DNA of 64,000 nucleotides, taken from Paraburkholderia megapolitana (lineage in GTDB: Bacteria > Pseudomonadota > Gammaproteobacteria > Burkholderiales > Burkholderiaceae). Location: assembly GCF_007556815.1 (NCBI RefSeq), contig NZ_CP041743.1, forward strand, positions 1,364,001 to 1,428,000. Reading direction: 5' to 3'. Of the stretch, positions 16,597-26,219 are shown piece after piece (within the stretch, counting starts at the first letter, position 1; each line of letters opens with the position of its first letter). The notes below the pieces were generated by a model, which saw only the letters and a list, made by a program, of their open reading frames with translations, was not told where the DNA came from and ran no database searches. The position numbers and the translations under genes were made by a program.

Positions 16597-19137
16597 TTAC
16601 TTCGCGCCGCGCCAGCCGCGCAGCAGCAGCGCATTGGTCACGACGCTGACACTCGAAAACGCCATCGCCGCGCCGGCCAGCATCGGATTGAGCAGGCCGA
16701 AAGCGGCGAGCGGAATGCCGATCAGGTTGTAGACGAACGCCCAGAACAGATTCTGCTGGATCTTGCGCCACGTACGGCGCGAGATGTCGATCGCATCGGC
16801 GACCAGCGCCGGATCGCCGCGCATCAGCGTGATGCCGGCCGCGTGCATTGCGACGTCGGTGCCGGTCGCCATCGCGATGCCGATGTCGGCCGCGGCAAGC
16901 GCGGGTGCGTCGTTGATGCCGTCGCCGACCATCGCGACGACGCCGGCGGTGCGGATCTTCAGATCGTGGATCACGCGGGCCTTGTCTTCGGGCAACACCT
17001 GCGCATGAAACTCGTCGATGCCAAGCGCGGCGGCGACACTGGCTGCGCTGCCTGCGTTATCGCCGGTTACGAGCACGCTTTTCACGCCCATTTTCGCGAG
17101 CCGTTCGATCGCCGCGCGCGCCGTTGGTTTCAGCGTGTCGCCGAAGGCGATCAGCACGAGCGCTGCAGGTGCGGTTGACGGCCCGTTATCGCTACCCAGC
17201 TCCATCAGCCACGACACGGTATTGCCAGCCTGCTCCAGCGCCTTGGCGCGAGCCGCGACTTCGGGCGGCAGCGCGATATGCAGTTCCTCCAGCCAGCGGC
17301 TGCTGCCGATGCCGAGCGTGCGGCCATCGACCTGCGCCTCGACGCCGCGGCCTGGCACGGCACGCGCCTGCGTTGCCGCGCGAGTGTCAGCGGCATCGGT
17401 ACCAGGCGATTGCCCGGCAGAAGCCTCGTCGGCTGCTTTGAGTATCGCGCGCGCCAACGGATGATCGCTGTGCCGCTGCACCGCCGCGGCCAGAGCGAGC
17501 GCTTCGTCGCGCTCGATGCCGAGGGGCTCGAAAGCCGTGACCGACGGCTGGCCGATCGTCAGCGTGCCGGTCTTGTCGAATGCGACGATATTCACCTGAT
17601 GAGCGATCTCGAGCGCTTCGGCGTCCTTGATCAGCACACCGCGGCGCGCTGCTGCGCCGGTGCCGGCCATGATCGAAGCCGGTGTCGCGAGGCCGAGCGC
17701 ACAGGGGCACGCGATCACGAGGACGGCGACTGCATTGAGAATCGCGCTTTCGACCGATGCGCCCGCGAGCAGCCAGCTGACCAGGGTCAGCGCGGCGATG
17801 ACGAGGATCGCGGGGACGAAGATCGCGCTCACGCGATCGACGAGCCGCTGGATCGGCGCCTTTTCCGCCTGCGCGCTCTCGACGAGGCGAATCACCCGCG
17901 CCAGCGTGGTCTCTGCCCCAGTGGCGGTCGTGGTGACGGTGATCGCGCCTTCGCCGTTGATCGAGCCGGCCGTGACCGGATCGTTGGATTCCTTCGGCAC
18001 AGGCAGGCTCTCGCCGGTGATCAGCGATTCGTCGATATGCGTGCGGCCCTGCACGATCTTGCCGTCCACAGGCACCCGTTCGCCAGGCCGTATCGCGACG
18101 ATCATGCCGACGCGCACTTGCGCAAGCGGTACCTCGTGCTCGCGTTCGCCGACCACGATGCGTGCGCGTTCGGGGCGCAGGGCATTGAGTGCGCGGATGG
18201 CGTCGGTGGTCTGGCGCTTCGCGCGCGCTTCGAGCCATTTGCCGAAGCGCACCAGCGTGATGACGACCGCCGCGGCCTCGAAGTACAGATGTTCCGTGGC
18301 GCCCGGGTGAACGACCAGTTCATACACGCTGATCCCGTACGCCGCCGACGTACCGAGCGCGACCAGCAGATCCATATTGCCCGCGCCCGCGCGGACTGCC
18401 CGCCACGCGGCGCGGTAGAAACGCGCGCCGAAGCCGAACTGCACGATCGTGGCGAGCGCGAACTGAAGCCAGACCGGCGGTGCGAGGTCGAGGCCGATTC
18501 CTGTTAGCCACGCGCCGACCATCGGCGCGATGAGCGGCAGCGTAAGCAGTGCAGACACGACGACGGCAATGAGTTCGCGTTGTGCGATGTTGGCTTGCGC
18601 GGGCCGGCCGGCTGCGCCTTGCGTCGCCTCGACGTCGGCTTCGCGAGCGAGCGGTGTGGCGGTGTAGCCGGCTTTCGTCACGGCGGCGACGAGTTGATCG
18701 ATGGGCACGGGGTCGACCAGATCGACAGCGGCTTTTTCGGTGGCGAGATTCACGGAGACATGCGAGACACCCGGCACCTTCGCCAGCGCCTTTTCGACGC
18801 GCATCGCGCATGAGGCGCAGGTCATTCCGCCGATTGCAAATTCCGCGGTCTGCCCCGCTGACGCGGTATCGGCTGCGCCTGGGTCGGCTTCAGGCGCAAC
18901 AGGCGTCGCGTCATAGCCGGCCTTGCGAACGGCCTCGACAAGAGCGCCGGTGCTGGCCGTGTCGTGCAGATCGACGGTGGCTTTTTCAGTGGCGAGGTTG
19001 ACGGAGACATGCGAGACACCCGGCACCTTCGCCAGCGCCTTCTCGACGCGCGTCGCGCACGACGCGCAGGTCATCCCGCTGATTTCAAGTTCCGCCTGCG
19101 CTAGGGCAGTGCGTTCTGGCACGGCAAGGTCAGTCAT
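16597..19137 (-). CDS. copA: Copper-exporting P1B-type ATPase
   Basis: An 846-residue Cu(+)-exporting ATPase of the inner membrane. Two N-terminal metal-binding domains each carry GMTCASC (Cys24/27 and Cys107/110). Eight TM segments follow, with the actuator TGES loop ([11 protein letters not shown]), the ion-binding CPC (Cys477-Pro-Cys479), the phosphorylated DKTGT (Asp521), the ATP-binding HP pair (SDHPLA) and the hinge [10 protein letters not shown]. This is the full CopA architecture. It is transcribed behind a CueR-type promoter at 19183-19213. No copper chaperone or cueR gene is adjacent. The two HMA domains are near copies. Confidence 0.97.
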   Translation of the reverse strand: MTDLAVPERTALAQAELEISGMTCASCATRVEKALAKVPGVSHVSVNLATEKATVDLHDTASTGALVEAVRKAGYDATPVAPEADPGAADTASAGQTAEFAIGGMTCASCAMRVEKALAKVPGVSHVSVNLATEKAAVDLVDPVPIDQLVAAVTKAGYTATPLAREADVEATQGAAGRPAQANIAQRELIAVVVSALLTLPLIAPMVGAWLTGIGLDLAPPVWLQFALATIVQFGFGARFYRAAWRAVRAGAGNMDLLVALGTSAAYGISVYELVVHPGATEHLYFEAAAVVITLVRFGKWLEARAKRQTTDAIRALNALRPERARIVVGEREHEVPLAQVRVGMIVAIRPGERVPVDGKIVQGRTHIDESLITGESLPVPKESNDPVTAGSINGEGAITVTTTATGAETTLARVIRLVESAQAEKAPIQRLVDRVSAIFVPAILVIAALTLVSWLLAGASVESAILNAVAVLVIACPCALGLATPASIMAGTGAAARRGVLIKDAEALEIAHQVNIVAFDKTGTLTIGQPSVTAFEPLGIERDEALALAAAVQRHSDHPLARAILKAADEASAGQSPGTDAADTRAATQARAVPGRGVEAQVDGRTLGIGSSRWLEELHIALPPEVAARAKALEQAGNTVSWLMELGSDNGPSTAPAALVLIAFGDTLKPTARAAIERLAKMGVKSVLVTGDNAGSAASVAAALGIDEFHAQVLPEDKARVIHDLKIRTAGVVAMVGDGINDAPALAAADIGIAMATGTDVAMHAAGITLMRGDPALVADAIDISRRTWRKIQQNLFWAFVYNLIGIPLAAFGLLNPMLAGAAMAFSSVSVVTNALLLRGWRGAK

Positions 19138-19182
19138 GATGTGGCTCGGTCTGAGGCGGCGTTTGGCCGCACGATAAAACCG

Positions 19183-19213
19183 AGTATCGACCTTCCTATC
19201 ATGGGAAGGTCAA
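19183..19213 (-). promoter_or_regulatory. CueR-type copper-responsive promoter of copA
   Basis: On the minus strand, TTGACC (19208-19213) and GATACT (19183-19188) are separated by a long 19-bp spacer. The spacer and its edges hold the dyad GACCTTCC-N7-GGAAGGTC (19189-19211). Extended spacers with this dyad are the hallmark of MerR/CueR-family activation. The copA ATG lies about 45 bases downstream of the -10 box. Confidence 0.85.
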
Positions 19214-19417
19214 GAACAGATTCGATCGCCTGGTAAAACGCCGCTTTCGCACATGACAGACCGGTGTCACCGCGTTCGGACTTGCTTCGCCGTCACGGAT
19301 ACGTTAAAACCCGATGTTAGGGTCGGAGACACGCCGGTTCGCCAATGAGCGGGGGCTCAGCGAACCCAGCCGCATCCGGCTCGCGCTATTTCACCGAACG
19401 CCTGTAACAATCAACGA

Positions 19418-20836
19418 ATGATAAAAAGTCGCCGAGATTCCGTTTCGCTTTACTGGACCTGCGCATCGCTCGCGGGCCTCGCTTTCCTCGCTGGTTGTGC
19501 CGCCCCGCCGGGTGACAGTCCGAAGTCGACGGGCTGGATCAAGGACGAGGTGGCCGACTCCTATGTGTTCGGCTACCCGCTCGTACTGATGAGCGTCGCA
19601 CGCGACGCCGCGGTCGGCGACAGCATGGGCCAGGCGCCGGTCAACACGCTGCGCCATGCGCAGACGCTGCCGCCGGTCGGCGCGGCGAACCCGACCACGC
19701 CCAGCCTCGATACGCTCGACTCGACCGGCTGGCTCGACGTCGGTGCCGAACCCGTCATCGTTTCGCTGCCCGATTCGCACGGCCGCTATGTCGACGCGCG
19801 CGCGCTCGACATGTGGACCAACGTGATCTGGTCGACGGCCGCGCAAATTGGCCCGCACGCTGCGGGACTCAAGGCGCAAACGATTGCGTTCGTCGGTCCC
19901 GGCTGGCAGGGCGATCTGCCGAAGGGCATCACGCGTATCAACGTGCCGACCCGCAACGTGTGGCTCACGGTGCGCGTCCAGTCGAGCAGTCCGCGCGACG
20001 TCGTGGCGGTCCGCAGGCTGCAGCGTGCGATGCGTGTCGCGCCGCTAAGCGCGTGGTCGAATACCGCGACAGCGGCGGCGCCCGCGGCGCGTGCAGGCGG
20101 CAATCCCGCCGATGTGCCGTCCGCCGCCACGCCGGCCATTCTCGTGGCCGGTTACGACGCCAATGCGTTCTTCGGCCGGCTTGCCCAGGCGCTGCAAGAC
20201 AATCCGCCGGAACCGGTCGATCCGCACGCGTTGAAGACCCTCTCCGATCTGGGCGTGACGCCGGGTGGGTCGGCGGCATTGCCGTCGGGTGCGAGCGATG
20301 CGATCGCCGCGGGCCTTGCCGACGGTCACGACCGCGTCGCCACTGCTCCGTCCAACCTGTTGACAGGCAATGGCTGGAGCTGGTTTGGCGACGGCATCGG
20401 CAACTACGGTCCGGACTACTCGCTGCGCGCGTATGCGGCATTCGCGCAGCCCGGCATCGGTACCCGCGACGACGAAGTCCGCGCCACGGTCGCGGTTGAC
20501 GGCGACGGCCGCGCGCTGAACGGCGCGAATCGCTACCAGATCCACTTCGCGCCGAACCAGTTGCCGCCGACGCGCGGCTTCTGGTCGATCACCGCGTACA
20601 CGAAAGATGGCGCACTGGGCGAAAGTGCGCCGGCGCACCTCGCGGTCGGCGATCGCAATGGCTTGCGGCGCAATCGCGACGGTTCGGTCGACGTGACGGT
20701 GTCGGCGGTGCGGGCGAAGGCTGCGAACTGGCTGCCGGTGCCGCGCGCCGACTTCCAGTTGATGATGCGTCTGTATGCGCCGAAGCCCGAGGCCACGGAT
20801 GGTTCGTGGGCGCCGCCTGCTGTTGTGCGCCAGTAG
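19418..20836 (+). CDS. DUF1254/DUF1214 lipoprotein
   Basis: A 472-residue lipoprotein (lipobox LAGC, Cys27). The N-terminal DUF1254 region has SYVFGYPLVLMSVARD, PVNTLRHAQTLPP, DTLDSTGWLDVGAEPVIVSLPD and RYVDARALDMWTNVIWS. The DUF1214 end has NRYQIHFAPNQLPPTRGFWSITAYTKDG and ends in FQLMMRLYAPKPE. This pair of domains is widespread in Proteobacteria and has no agreed activity. An Ala-rich insertion sits at about residues 210-245. It is single, downstream of and divergent from copA; a link to copper is not shown. Confidence 0.9.
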   Translation: MIKSRRDSVSLYWTCASLAGLAFLAGCAAPPGDSPKSTGWIKDEVADSYVFGYPLVLMSVARDAAVGDSMGQAPVNTLRHAQTLPPVGAANPTTPSLDTLDSTGWLDVGAEPVIVSLPDSHGRYVDARALDMWTNVIWSTAAQIGPHAAGLKAQTIAFVGPGWQGDLPKGITRINVPTRNVWLTVRVQSSSPRDVVAVRRLQRAMRVAPLSAWSNTATAAAPAARAGGNPADVPSAATPAILVAGYDANAFFGRLAQALQDNPPEPVDPHALKTLSDLGVTPGGSAALPSGASDAIAAGLADGHDRVATAPSNLLTGNGWSWFGDGIGNYGPDYSLRAYAAFAQPGIGTRDDEVRATVAVDGDGRALNGANRYQIHFAPNQLPPTRGFWSITAYTKDGALGESAPAHLAVGDRNGLRRNRDGSVDVTVSAVRAKAANWLPVPRADFQLMMRLYAPKPEATDGSWAPPAVVRQ

Positions 20837-20937
20837 CGCAGCGACGCGCGGATAACCGCACGGGTGGGGCAGCGAGCCGGTGCTTCGCTGCCCTTCGGGC
20901 GTGTCGTCCGCGGGTGAGATCGTGTGTGTGAAGCCTG

Positions 20938-20966
20938 TCGATGCATATGCATGCATGTTGCATCGA
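20938..20966. promoter_or_regulatory. Inverted repeat upstream of the DUF748 gene
   Basis: TCGATGCA and its complement are separated by 13 bases that are themselves ATGCAT-rich. It lies 127 bp before the AsmA-like gene start, within a short intergenic stretch. An operator or a leader stem are both possible; evidence is only the symmetry. Confidence 0.35.
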
Positions 20967-21092
20967 TGAGCGCAGTACCGTGCAAATTGCCTCACATTTG
21001 CACGACACGAAACTTCCAGGACGTATACTTGCCGCAGTCTGAACTTTCGTATCGCGGCGGGCTTGCCGCCGCATCATCGGCGACCGACAAGC

Positions 21093-24000
21093 ATGGCGAG
21101 CCTCAACAAGGCGGCACTCGTTTCTTCCCTGCAGGCCGTTCGCGGCGTGGCAAGCGCGCGGCGTACGCGGCGCATCCTGACCGGCCTGCTGATCTTCCTG
21201 GTGCTGTTCGGCCTGTTCGGCTTCTTCGCCGCGCCCCCGCTGATCCGCCACATTGCCGAGCAACAGTTGAGCAAGCAGCTCGACCGGCCGGCCACGATCG
21301 GCCGCATCGCACTGAATCCCTACACGCTCAACCTCGAAGCCGATAGCGTTCATATCGGCGAGCGCGGCGGCGCGGGCGACTTCATCGATATCGCACGGCT
21401 GATCGTGCGGCCGTCGTGGGCGTCGCTGTTTCGCGCGGCGCCGATCGTCAACGAAGTGCAGCTCGATTCGCCGAGCTTTCACATCATCCGTTACGACGCG
21501 CAGCGCTTCAATTTCACCGACCTGATCGAGAAATTCTCGAAGCAGCCGTCCACGCCGAATAGCAAGCCGACGTTGTTCTCGGTATCGAACATCCGGCTCG
21601 AAAACGGCCGGATCGATTTCGACGACCGGCTGCTCGGCATGAAGCACGTCATCGACCAGTGGAAGCTCGGCATTCCGTTTATCGCAACGCTGCCGTCCAA
21701 GACCGATATTTTCGTGCAGCCGCTGTTGCGCGCGCGGATCGATGGCAGTCCGCTCGCCATCGACGGCAAGACGAAGCCGTTTGCGGCTTCGCGCGAATCG
21801 GAAGTGTCGCTGCGCTTCGACGGTCTCGACGTGCCGCGCCTGCTGTCGTATGCGCCGGTCAAGCTGCCGGTCACCGTGCGCACGGGCAAGCTGTCGAGCG
21901 ATCTGAAACTGAACTTCGTGATGTCCGACGACGCGCCCACGCTGCGCATCTCCGGCACCACCGATCTCGACGACGTCGATGCGGTCGATCAGAACAATGC
22001 GCCGTTTGTCTCGCTGCATCAATTGCATGTCGCCGCGGCGACGCTGGAACCGTTGAAGAATATCTATCGCTTCGACGATATCCGTATCGATGCGCCGACC
22101 GTCGCGCTTGCCCGCGACAAGGACGGTGTGCTGAGTGTGCAGCGCATGTTCGCACCGGCGCCTGGTGCTGCGACCGCGAGCACAACCACAACGGCAAACG
22201 CCGCTGCGCAGAGCGCCAGTGCCGTGCAAGTTGCATCGGCGGCGAGTGCTGCATCGGGCGCCACCGCGCCGACCGAAGCCGAAAAACAGCCGGCTCCCTT
22301 CGATCTATCGATCAAGCGCTTCGAACTCACCGGCGGTACCGTCAATTTCCGCGACGACACGCCCGCGCAACCGGTCACGCTCGGCATCACCGATCTGTCG
22401 TCGACGCTCGCGGACTTCGCGATGCTCGGCAAATCGCCGGCGCACTACACGCTGGGCGCGTCGCTGAAGGGCGGTGGCTCGGTGACGGCGACCGGCTCGT
22501 TCACACTCGCCGCACAGACCGCCGATGCGAAGCTCGACGTGAAGACATTGCCGCTGCCGCTGGTGCAGCCGTACCTCGCCGGCGCGACCGCCGCACGGAT
22601 CGCCGACGGAACGTTGTCTGCGAGCGTGAACCTCAACACGAACTGGGGCAAGTCGCCGCTCGACCTGAAAGTCAACGACAGCACGCTGACGCTCCAGTCG
22701 CTGAAGCTGAACGTGCCCGGCGTGAAAGAGACCGCCATCGGGCTGACGCAGGGAGACGTGAAGATCGACCAGGTCGATCTGGCCGCGCGCAACGCCGCTG
22801 TCACGAGCGTCGCTCTGACGGGCCTCGTCGTCAACGCACAGCGTCTGAAGGACGGTCGCATCGATCTCGCAGCGCTGGCCGATTCGCATGCGGCTGCGCC
22901 GCGGCGTGCGGCACCGCGCACCGCGCAGCCTGCGACGAAAGAGGCTGCGTGGCACTACAAAATCGGCGAATTGAGCTTGAAGGACGGATCGGCGGAATTC
23001 ACCGACAACACGACGCCGCGCCCGGTGAAGCTCAGCGTAGCGCCGCTGCAACTGAAGGTGCAGCAGATCAGCGACGACATGAGCCATCCATTGCCGATCG
23101 ATCTGCAGGCGACGTTGAACCGCAAGGGCACGCTCGGCGTGACCGGCAACGTGACGGCAACTCCGCTGAAGCTCGCGCTGAAAATCAACGCGAACCGGCT
23201 CGATGCAGCAGCCTTCGAACCGTATTTCGGCAACAAGCTGAACGCGACTATCGCGAGCGCGCTGCTGAATGCGAACGGCGAAGTGGCGTTGTCGCAGAGC
23301 AAGGCACTACAGGTCGAGTATCGCGGCGACGTAGCGCTCGTCGACGTGCGCATGCTCGACAAGGCGACCTCCGATCCATTCGCCGGCTGGCGTTCGCTTG
23401 CGCTGGCGAACCTGAAAGCGAATTACAGCGAACGCGGCACCGACGTCGACGCAAGCCGCGTGACGTTTGCCGGTTTCTATGGCCGCGTGCTGCTCGATGC
23501 GCAGGGCAAGCTGAACCTGAGCCAGGTGGTCGCGCACGAAACAGGCGAAGCGCAGTCGCTCACACGCGACAAGAACGCAAAGGGTGAAGCGATACCGCTG
23601 ACACCGCCTGCTGCATCCGAAGCAGTCGCGGCATCGGCGCCGCATCCGGCGTCCGGGCCCGCCCCGACGGTGGTCGCCGCAACGCCGCCGGAGAGTCCGG
23701 TGAAACTGCACTTCGGCCAGTTGCTGTTGCAGGATGGCCGCGTCACCTACACCGACAACTTCATCAAGCCGAACTACACGGCGAACCTCGTGAGCATTAC
23801 CGGCAAGATCGGTGCGTTCGGCACGCAGTCGACCACTTCCGCGCCGGTGGACGTCGCCGCGAAGCTCGCGGCGAACGGTCCGCTGTCGATCCGCGGCTCG
23901 GTTAATCCACTGATCGCGAAGCCCGCGCTCGATCTGACCGCGAGTGCGCACGACATCGAACTGACCAATCTCACGCCGTACTCGGCGAAGTACGCGGGCT

Positions 24001-24890
24001 ATCCGATCACGAAGGGCAAGCTGAACGTCGACCTGCACTACCAGCTCGCCAACGACCAGCTGAGCGCGAACAACCACATCTTCATCGATCAGCTGACCTT
24101 CGGCGACCACGTCGACAACAGCACCGCGACGAAGCTGCCGGTGCGGCTCGCCATCTCGCTGCTGAAAAACTCGCGTGGCGAAATCGACGTGAATATCCCC
24201 GTGTCGGGTTCGTTGTCGAACCCCGAGTTCAGCATCGGTGGGCTGATCTGGCATGCGGTGCTGAACCTGCTCGAGAAGGCGGTGACGGCGCCGTTCTCGC
24301 TGATCGCCAACGCATTCGGCGGCGGCAATAGCGAAGAACTCGGCTACGTCGAATTCGATCCGGGTTCGGCGAAGCTGTCCGATGCTTCGACGAAGAAGCT
24401 CGACACGATCATCAAGGTGCTCACGGAGAAGTCGTCGATCCGCATCGATCTGATCGGCCGCGTCGATCCGGCCGCTGACGAGCCAGGCTTGCGCACCGCG
24501 TATGTCGATCGTCTCGTCAAGCAGCAGAAGATCAAGGACACGGTCGGCAACGGCGAGAGCGTCGACACATCGACGGTGACCGTCGACGCCGCCGACTACG
24601 ACAAATATCTGACCAAGGCGTACAAGGCCGCGGACTTCAAGAAGCCGCACAACTTCGTCGGCCTGACGAAGTCCCTGCCCGCCGACGAAATGAAGAGCGC
24701 CATCGCCGAACATGCGCCGGTCAACGACGCCAGCCTGCGTGAGCTGGCGCAGCAGCGCGCGCAGGCCGTGCAGCAGTATTTCGAAGGCAAGATCGACAGC
24801 AGCCGGGTCTTCATCGTTGCACCGAAGCTCGACGCGCAGGGTATCAAGGACAAGGGCGCGCCGACGCGGGTGGACTTCGGTTTGAAATGA
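21093..24890 (+). CDS. Large AsmA-like DUF748 envelope protein
   Basis: A 1265-residue protein anchored by one N-terminal TM (about residues 28-48, ILTGLLIFLVLFGLFGFF) with the rest periplasmic. The body repeats AsmA/DUF748-like patterns (LEADSVHIGER, VSNIRLENGRIDFDDRLL, QLDSPSFHIIRYD, INVPVSGSLSNPEFSIGGLIWHAVLNLLEKAVTAPF). Such long beta-taco proteins are linked to lipid transport between membranes (family knowledge, inferred here). The C-terminal 200 residues hold an OmpA-like stretch (LGYVEFDPGSAKLSDASTKKLDTIIKVL). Two Ala-rich linkers lie near residues 365-400 and 850-870. The ATG at MASLNKAAL was taken; an upstream frame is possible. Confidence 0.9.
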   Translation: MASLNKAALVSSLQAVRGVASARRTRRILTGLLIFLVLFGLFGFFAAPPLIRHIAEQQLSKQLDRPATIGRIALNPYTLNLEADSVHIGERGGAGDFIDIARLIVRPSWASLFRAAPIVNEVQLDSPSFHIIRYDAQRFNFTDLIEKFSKQPSTPNSKPTLFSVSNIRLENGRIDFDDRLLGMKHVIDQWKLGIPFIATLPSKTDIFVQPLLRARIDGSPLAIDGKTKPFAASRESEVSLRFDGLDVPRLLSYAPVKLPVTVRTGKLSSDLKLNFVMSDDAPTLRISGTTDLDDVDAVDQNNAPFVSLHQLHVAAATLEPLKNIYRFDDIRIDAPTVALARDKDGVLSVQRMFAPAPGAATASTTTTANAAAQSASAVQVASAASAASGATAPTEAEKQPAPFDLSIKRFELTGGTVNFRDDTPAQPVTLGITDLSSTLADFAMLGKSPAHYTLGASLKGGGSVTATGSFTLAAQTADAKLDVKTLPLPLVQPYLAGATAARIADGTLSASVNLNTNWGKSPLDLKVNDSTLTLQSLKLNVPGVKETAIGLTQGDVKIDQVDLAARNAAVTSVALTGLVVNAQRLKDGRIDLAALADSHAAAPRRAAPRTAQPATKEAAWHYKIGELSLKDGSAEFTDNTTPRPVKLSVAPLQLKVQQISDDMSHPLPIDLQATLNRKGTLGVTGNVTATPLKLALKINANRLDAAAFEPYFGNKLNATIASALLNANGEVALSQSKALQVEYRGDVALVDVRMLDKATSDPFAGWRSLALANLKANYSERGTDVDASRVTFAGFYGRVLLDAQGKLNLSQVVAHETGEAQSLTRDKNAKGEAIPLTPPAASEAVAASAPHPASGPAPTVVAATPPESPVKLHFGQLLLQDGRVTYTDNFIKPNYTANLVSITGKIGAFGTQSTTSAPVDVAAKLAANGPLSIRGSVNPLIAKPALDLTASAHDIELTNLTPYSAKYAGYPITKGKLNVDLHYQLANDQLSANNHIFIDQLTFGDHVDNSTATKLPVRLAISLLKNSRGEIDVNIPVSGSLSNPEFSIGGLIWHAVLNLLEKAVTAPFSLIANAFGGGNSEELGYVEFDPGSAKLSDASTKKLDTIIKVLTEKSSIRIDLIGRVDPAADEPGLRTAYVDRLVKQQKIKDTVGNGESVDTSTVTVDAADYDKYLTKAYKAADFKKPHNFVGLTKSLPADEMKSAIAEHAPVNDASLRELAQQRAQAVQQYFEGKIDSSRVFIVAPKLDAQGIKDKGAPTRVDFGLK

Positions 24891-24956
24891 TGCGCGGCTT
24901 GTCACGGTAGTTCACGCCGCCGCGCATCGGAACGACCCAGCACAACAGGACAGCGC

Positions 24957-26219
24957 ATGCCGCCGCTCGACCCGTCGAGACCCGCCGCCCCGGCAGCACC
25001 CGCAGCGCCCGCAGCCCGCCTCGCGAGACGTGTGCTCGCGATCATGATGCTGATCTGCATCGCGGGTTGCGGCAAACCGCTGCCCGCGTTGCCCAACGAC
25101 GCATACGTCTGGCAACGCACGTGGACCCCGACGGTTGCCGCGGCGATCGATGAGAGTCGCGGCCTCGTCGCAAGCTGGCATGTGCTGGCCGCGGAACTCG
25201 ACGCGCGCGGCCGCTGGGTCGATATGACACCCGATGCGAGTGTGCTTGCTGCGGCGCATGTGCCGGTGGTGGCCGTCGTGCGTTTCGACGGAGCCCTAGG
25301 CGATCTCGACGACGCGGCGTCGATCGCGCACATCGCGACGCTGCTCGGCACGTGGCAGCGCGAGGGCATCGCAGTCGCGGGCATCGAAATCGACTACGAC
25401 TGCGCGACCGCGCGTCTTGCGGGTTATCGACGGTTTCTTGGCGCGTTGCGCGAGCGGCTTGCGACTATGTCGCCCCCCACGCGTCTGTCGATTACCGCGT
25501 TACCCACCTGGATGGATAGTCCGGCGCTGGACGACCTGCTCGCGACGAGCGACGAAGCCGTGCTGCAGGTGCATGCCGTGATGAACCCGGTACGAGGGCT
25601 CTTCGACGAAGCTCGTGCGCAGACCTGGATGCATGCGTTTGCCCGGCGCACGCATCATCCGTGGCGCGTTGCGCTGCCGACCTATGGCACGCGCGTCACG
25701 TGGGGGCCGGACGGACGCGTAACGGGTATCGAGAGCGAGCGCCCTACATTGCAGTCCGACGATCTTGCGCATGAACTCGTGGCAAAGCCCGACGAGATCG
25801 GTGCGTTCGCTGCGCGCATCGGGCGCGACCGGCCGGCGGGTCTCGCCGGTATCGTGTGGTTCCGCCTGCCCACCGACGATGACGAACGCGCATGGAGCCT
25901 CGTCACGTGGCGCGCGGTGCTCACGCATGCGCCATTGCGAGCCGCGTTGTCGGTGCGTACGCGCGTCGCGGCCGGTTCGGCGGCGGCGGACCTCGTGCTG
26001 GTCAACGACGGCACCGCCGATGCATCGCTGCCGTCGCGTATTCGCCTCGACAGGACCTGCGTCGCCGCTGACGGCATCAACGGCTACTCGCTCGATCGCG
26101 ATGCCCAGAATCTCGTGTTACGTCGCACGCAGGACGGTCTGCTGCGTGCGGGTCGCCAGCGCACCATCGGCTGGATTCGCTGTACTCAACCCACGGTGAC
26201 TTCACGTGTCGAACCGTAA
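24957..26219 (+). CDS. DUF3142 lipoprotein
   Basis: A 420-residue lipoprotein with a Pro/Ala-rich leader, then the signal ending IAGC (Cys38). The mature part starts in DUF3142 style (DAYVWQRTWTPTVAAAI) and has alpha/beta barrel-like strands (VPVVAVVRFDG; VAGIEIDYDCATARLAGYRRFLGALRERL; LSITALPTWM; VLQVHAVMN). The IDYD motif is reminiscent of a glycosidase-like barrel, but no activity is known. It overlaps the start of the following gene by 14 bases, so the two are translationally coupled; both are envelope proteins. Confidence 0.85.
   Translation: MPPLDPSRPAAPAAPAAPAARLARRVLAIMMLICIAGCGKPLPALPNDAYVWQRTWTPTVAAAIDESRGLVASWHVLAAELDARGRWVDMTPDASVLAAAHVPVVAVVRFDGALGDLDDAASIAHIATLLGTWQREGIAVAGIEIDYDCATARLAGYRRFLGALRERLATMSPPTRLSITALPTWMDSPALDDLLATSDEAVLQVHAVMNPVRGLFDEARAQTWMHAFARRTHHPWRVALPTYGTRVTWGPDGRVTGIESERPTLQSDDLAHELVAKPDEIGAFAARIGRDRPAGLAGIVWFRLPTDDDERAWSLVTWRAVLTHAPLRAALSVRTRVAAGSAAADLVLVNDGTADASLPSRIRLDRTCVAADGINGYSLDRDAQNLVLRRTQDGLLRAGRQRTIGWIRCTQPTVTSRVEP

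Noticed and set aside
20589..22229. 546-codon minus-strand frame
   Set aside because: Opposes the DUF1254 end and the DUF748 gene and is a composition artefact (Arg/Gln-rich).
23307..24905. 532-codon minus-strand frame
   Set aside because: Shadow of the DUF748 gene in high-GC DNA; no domain.
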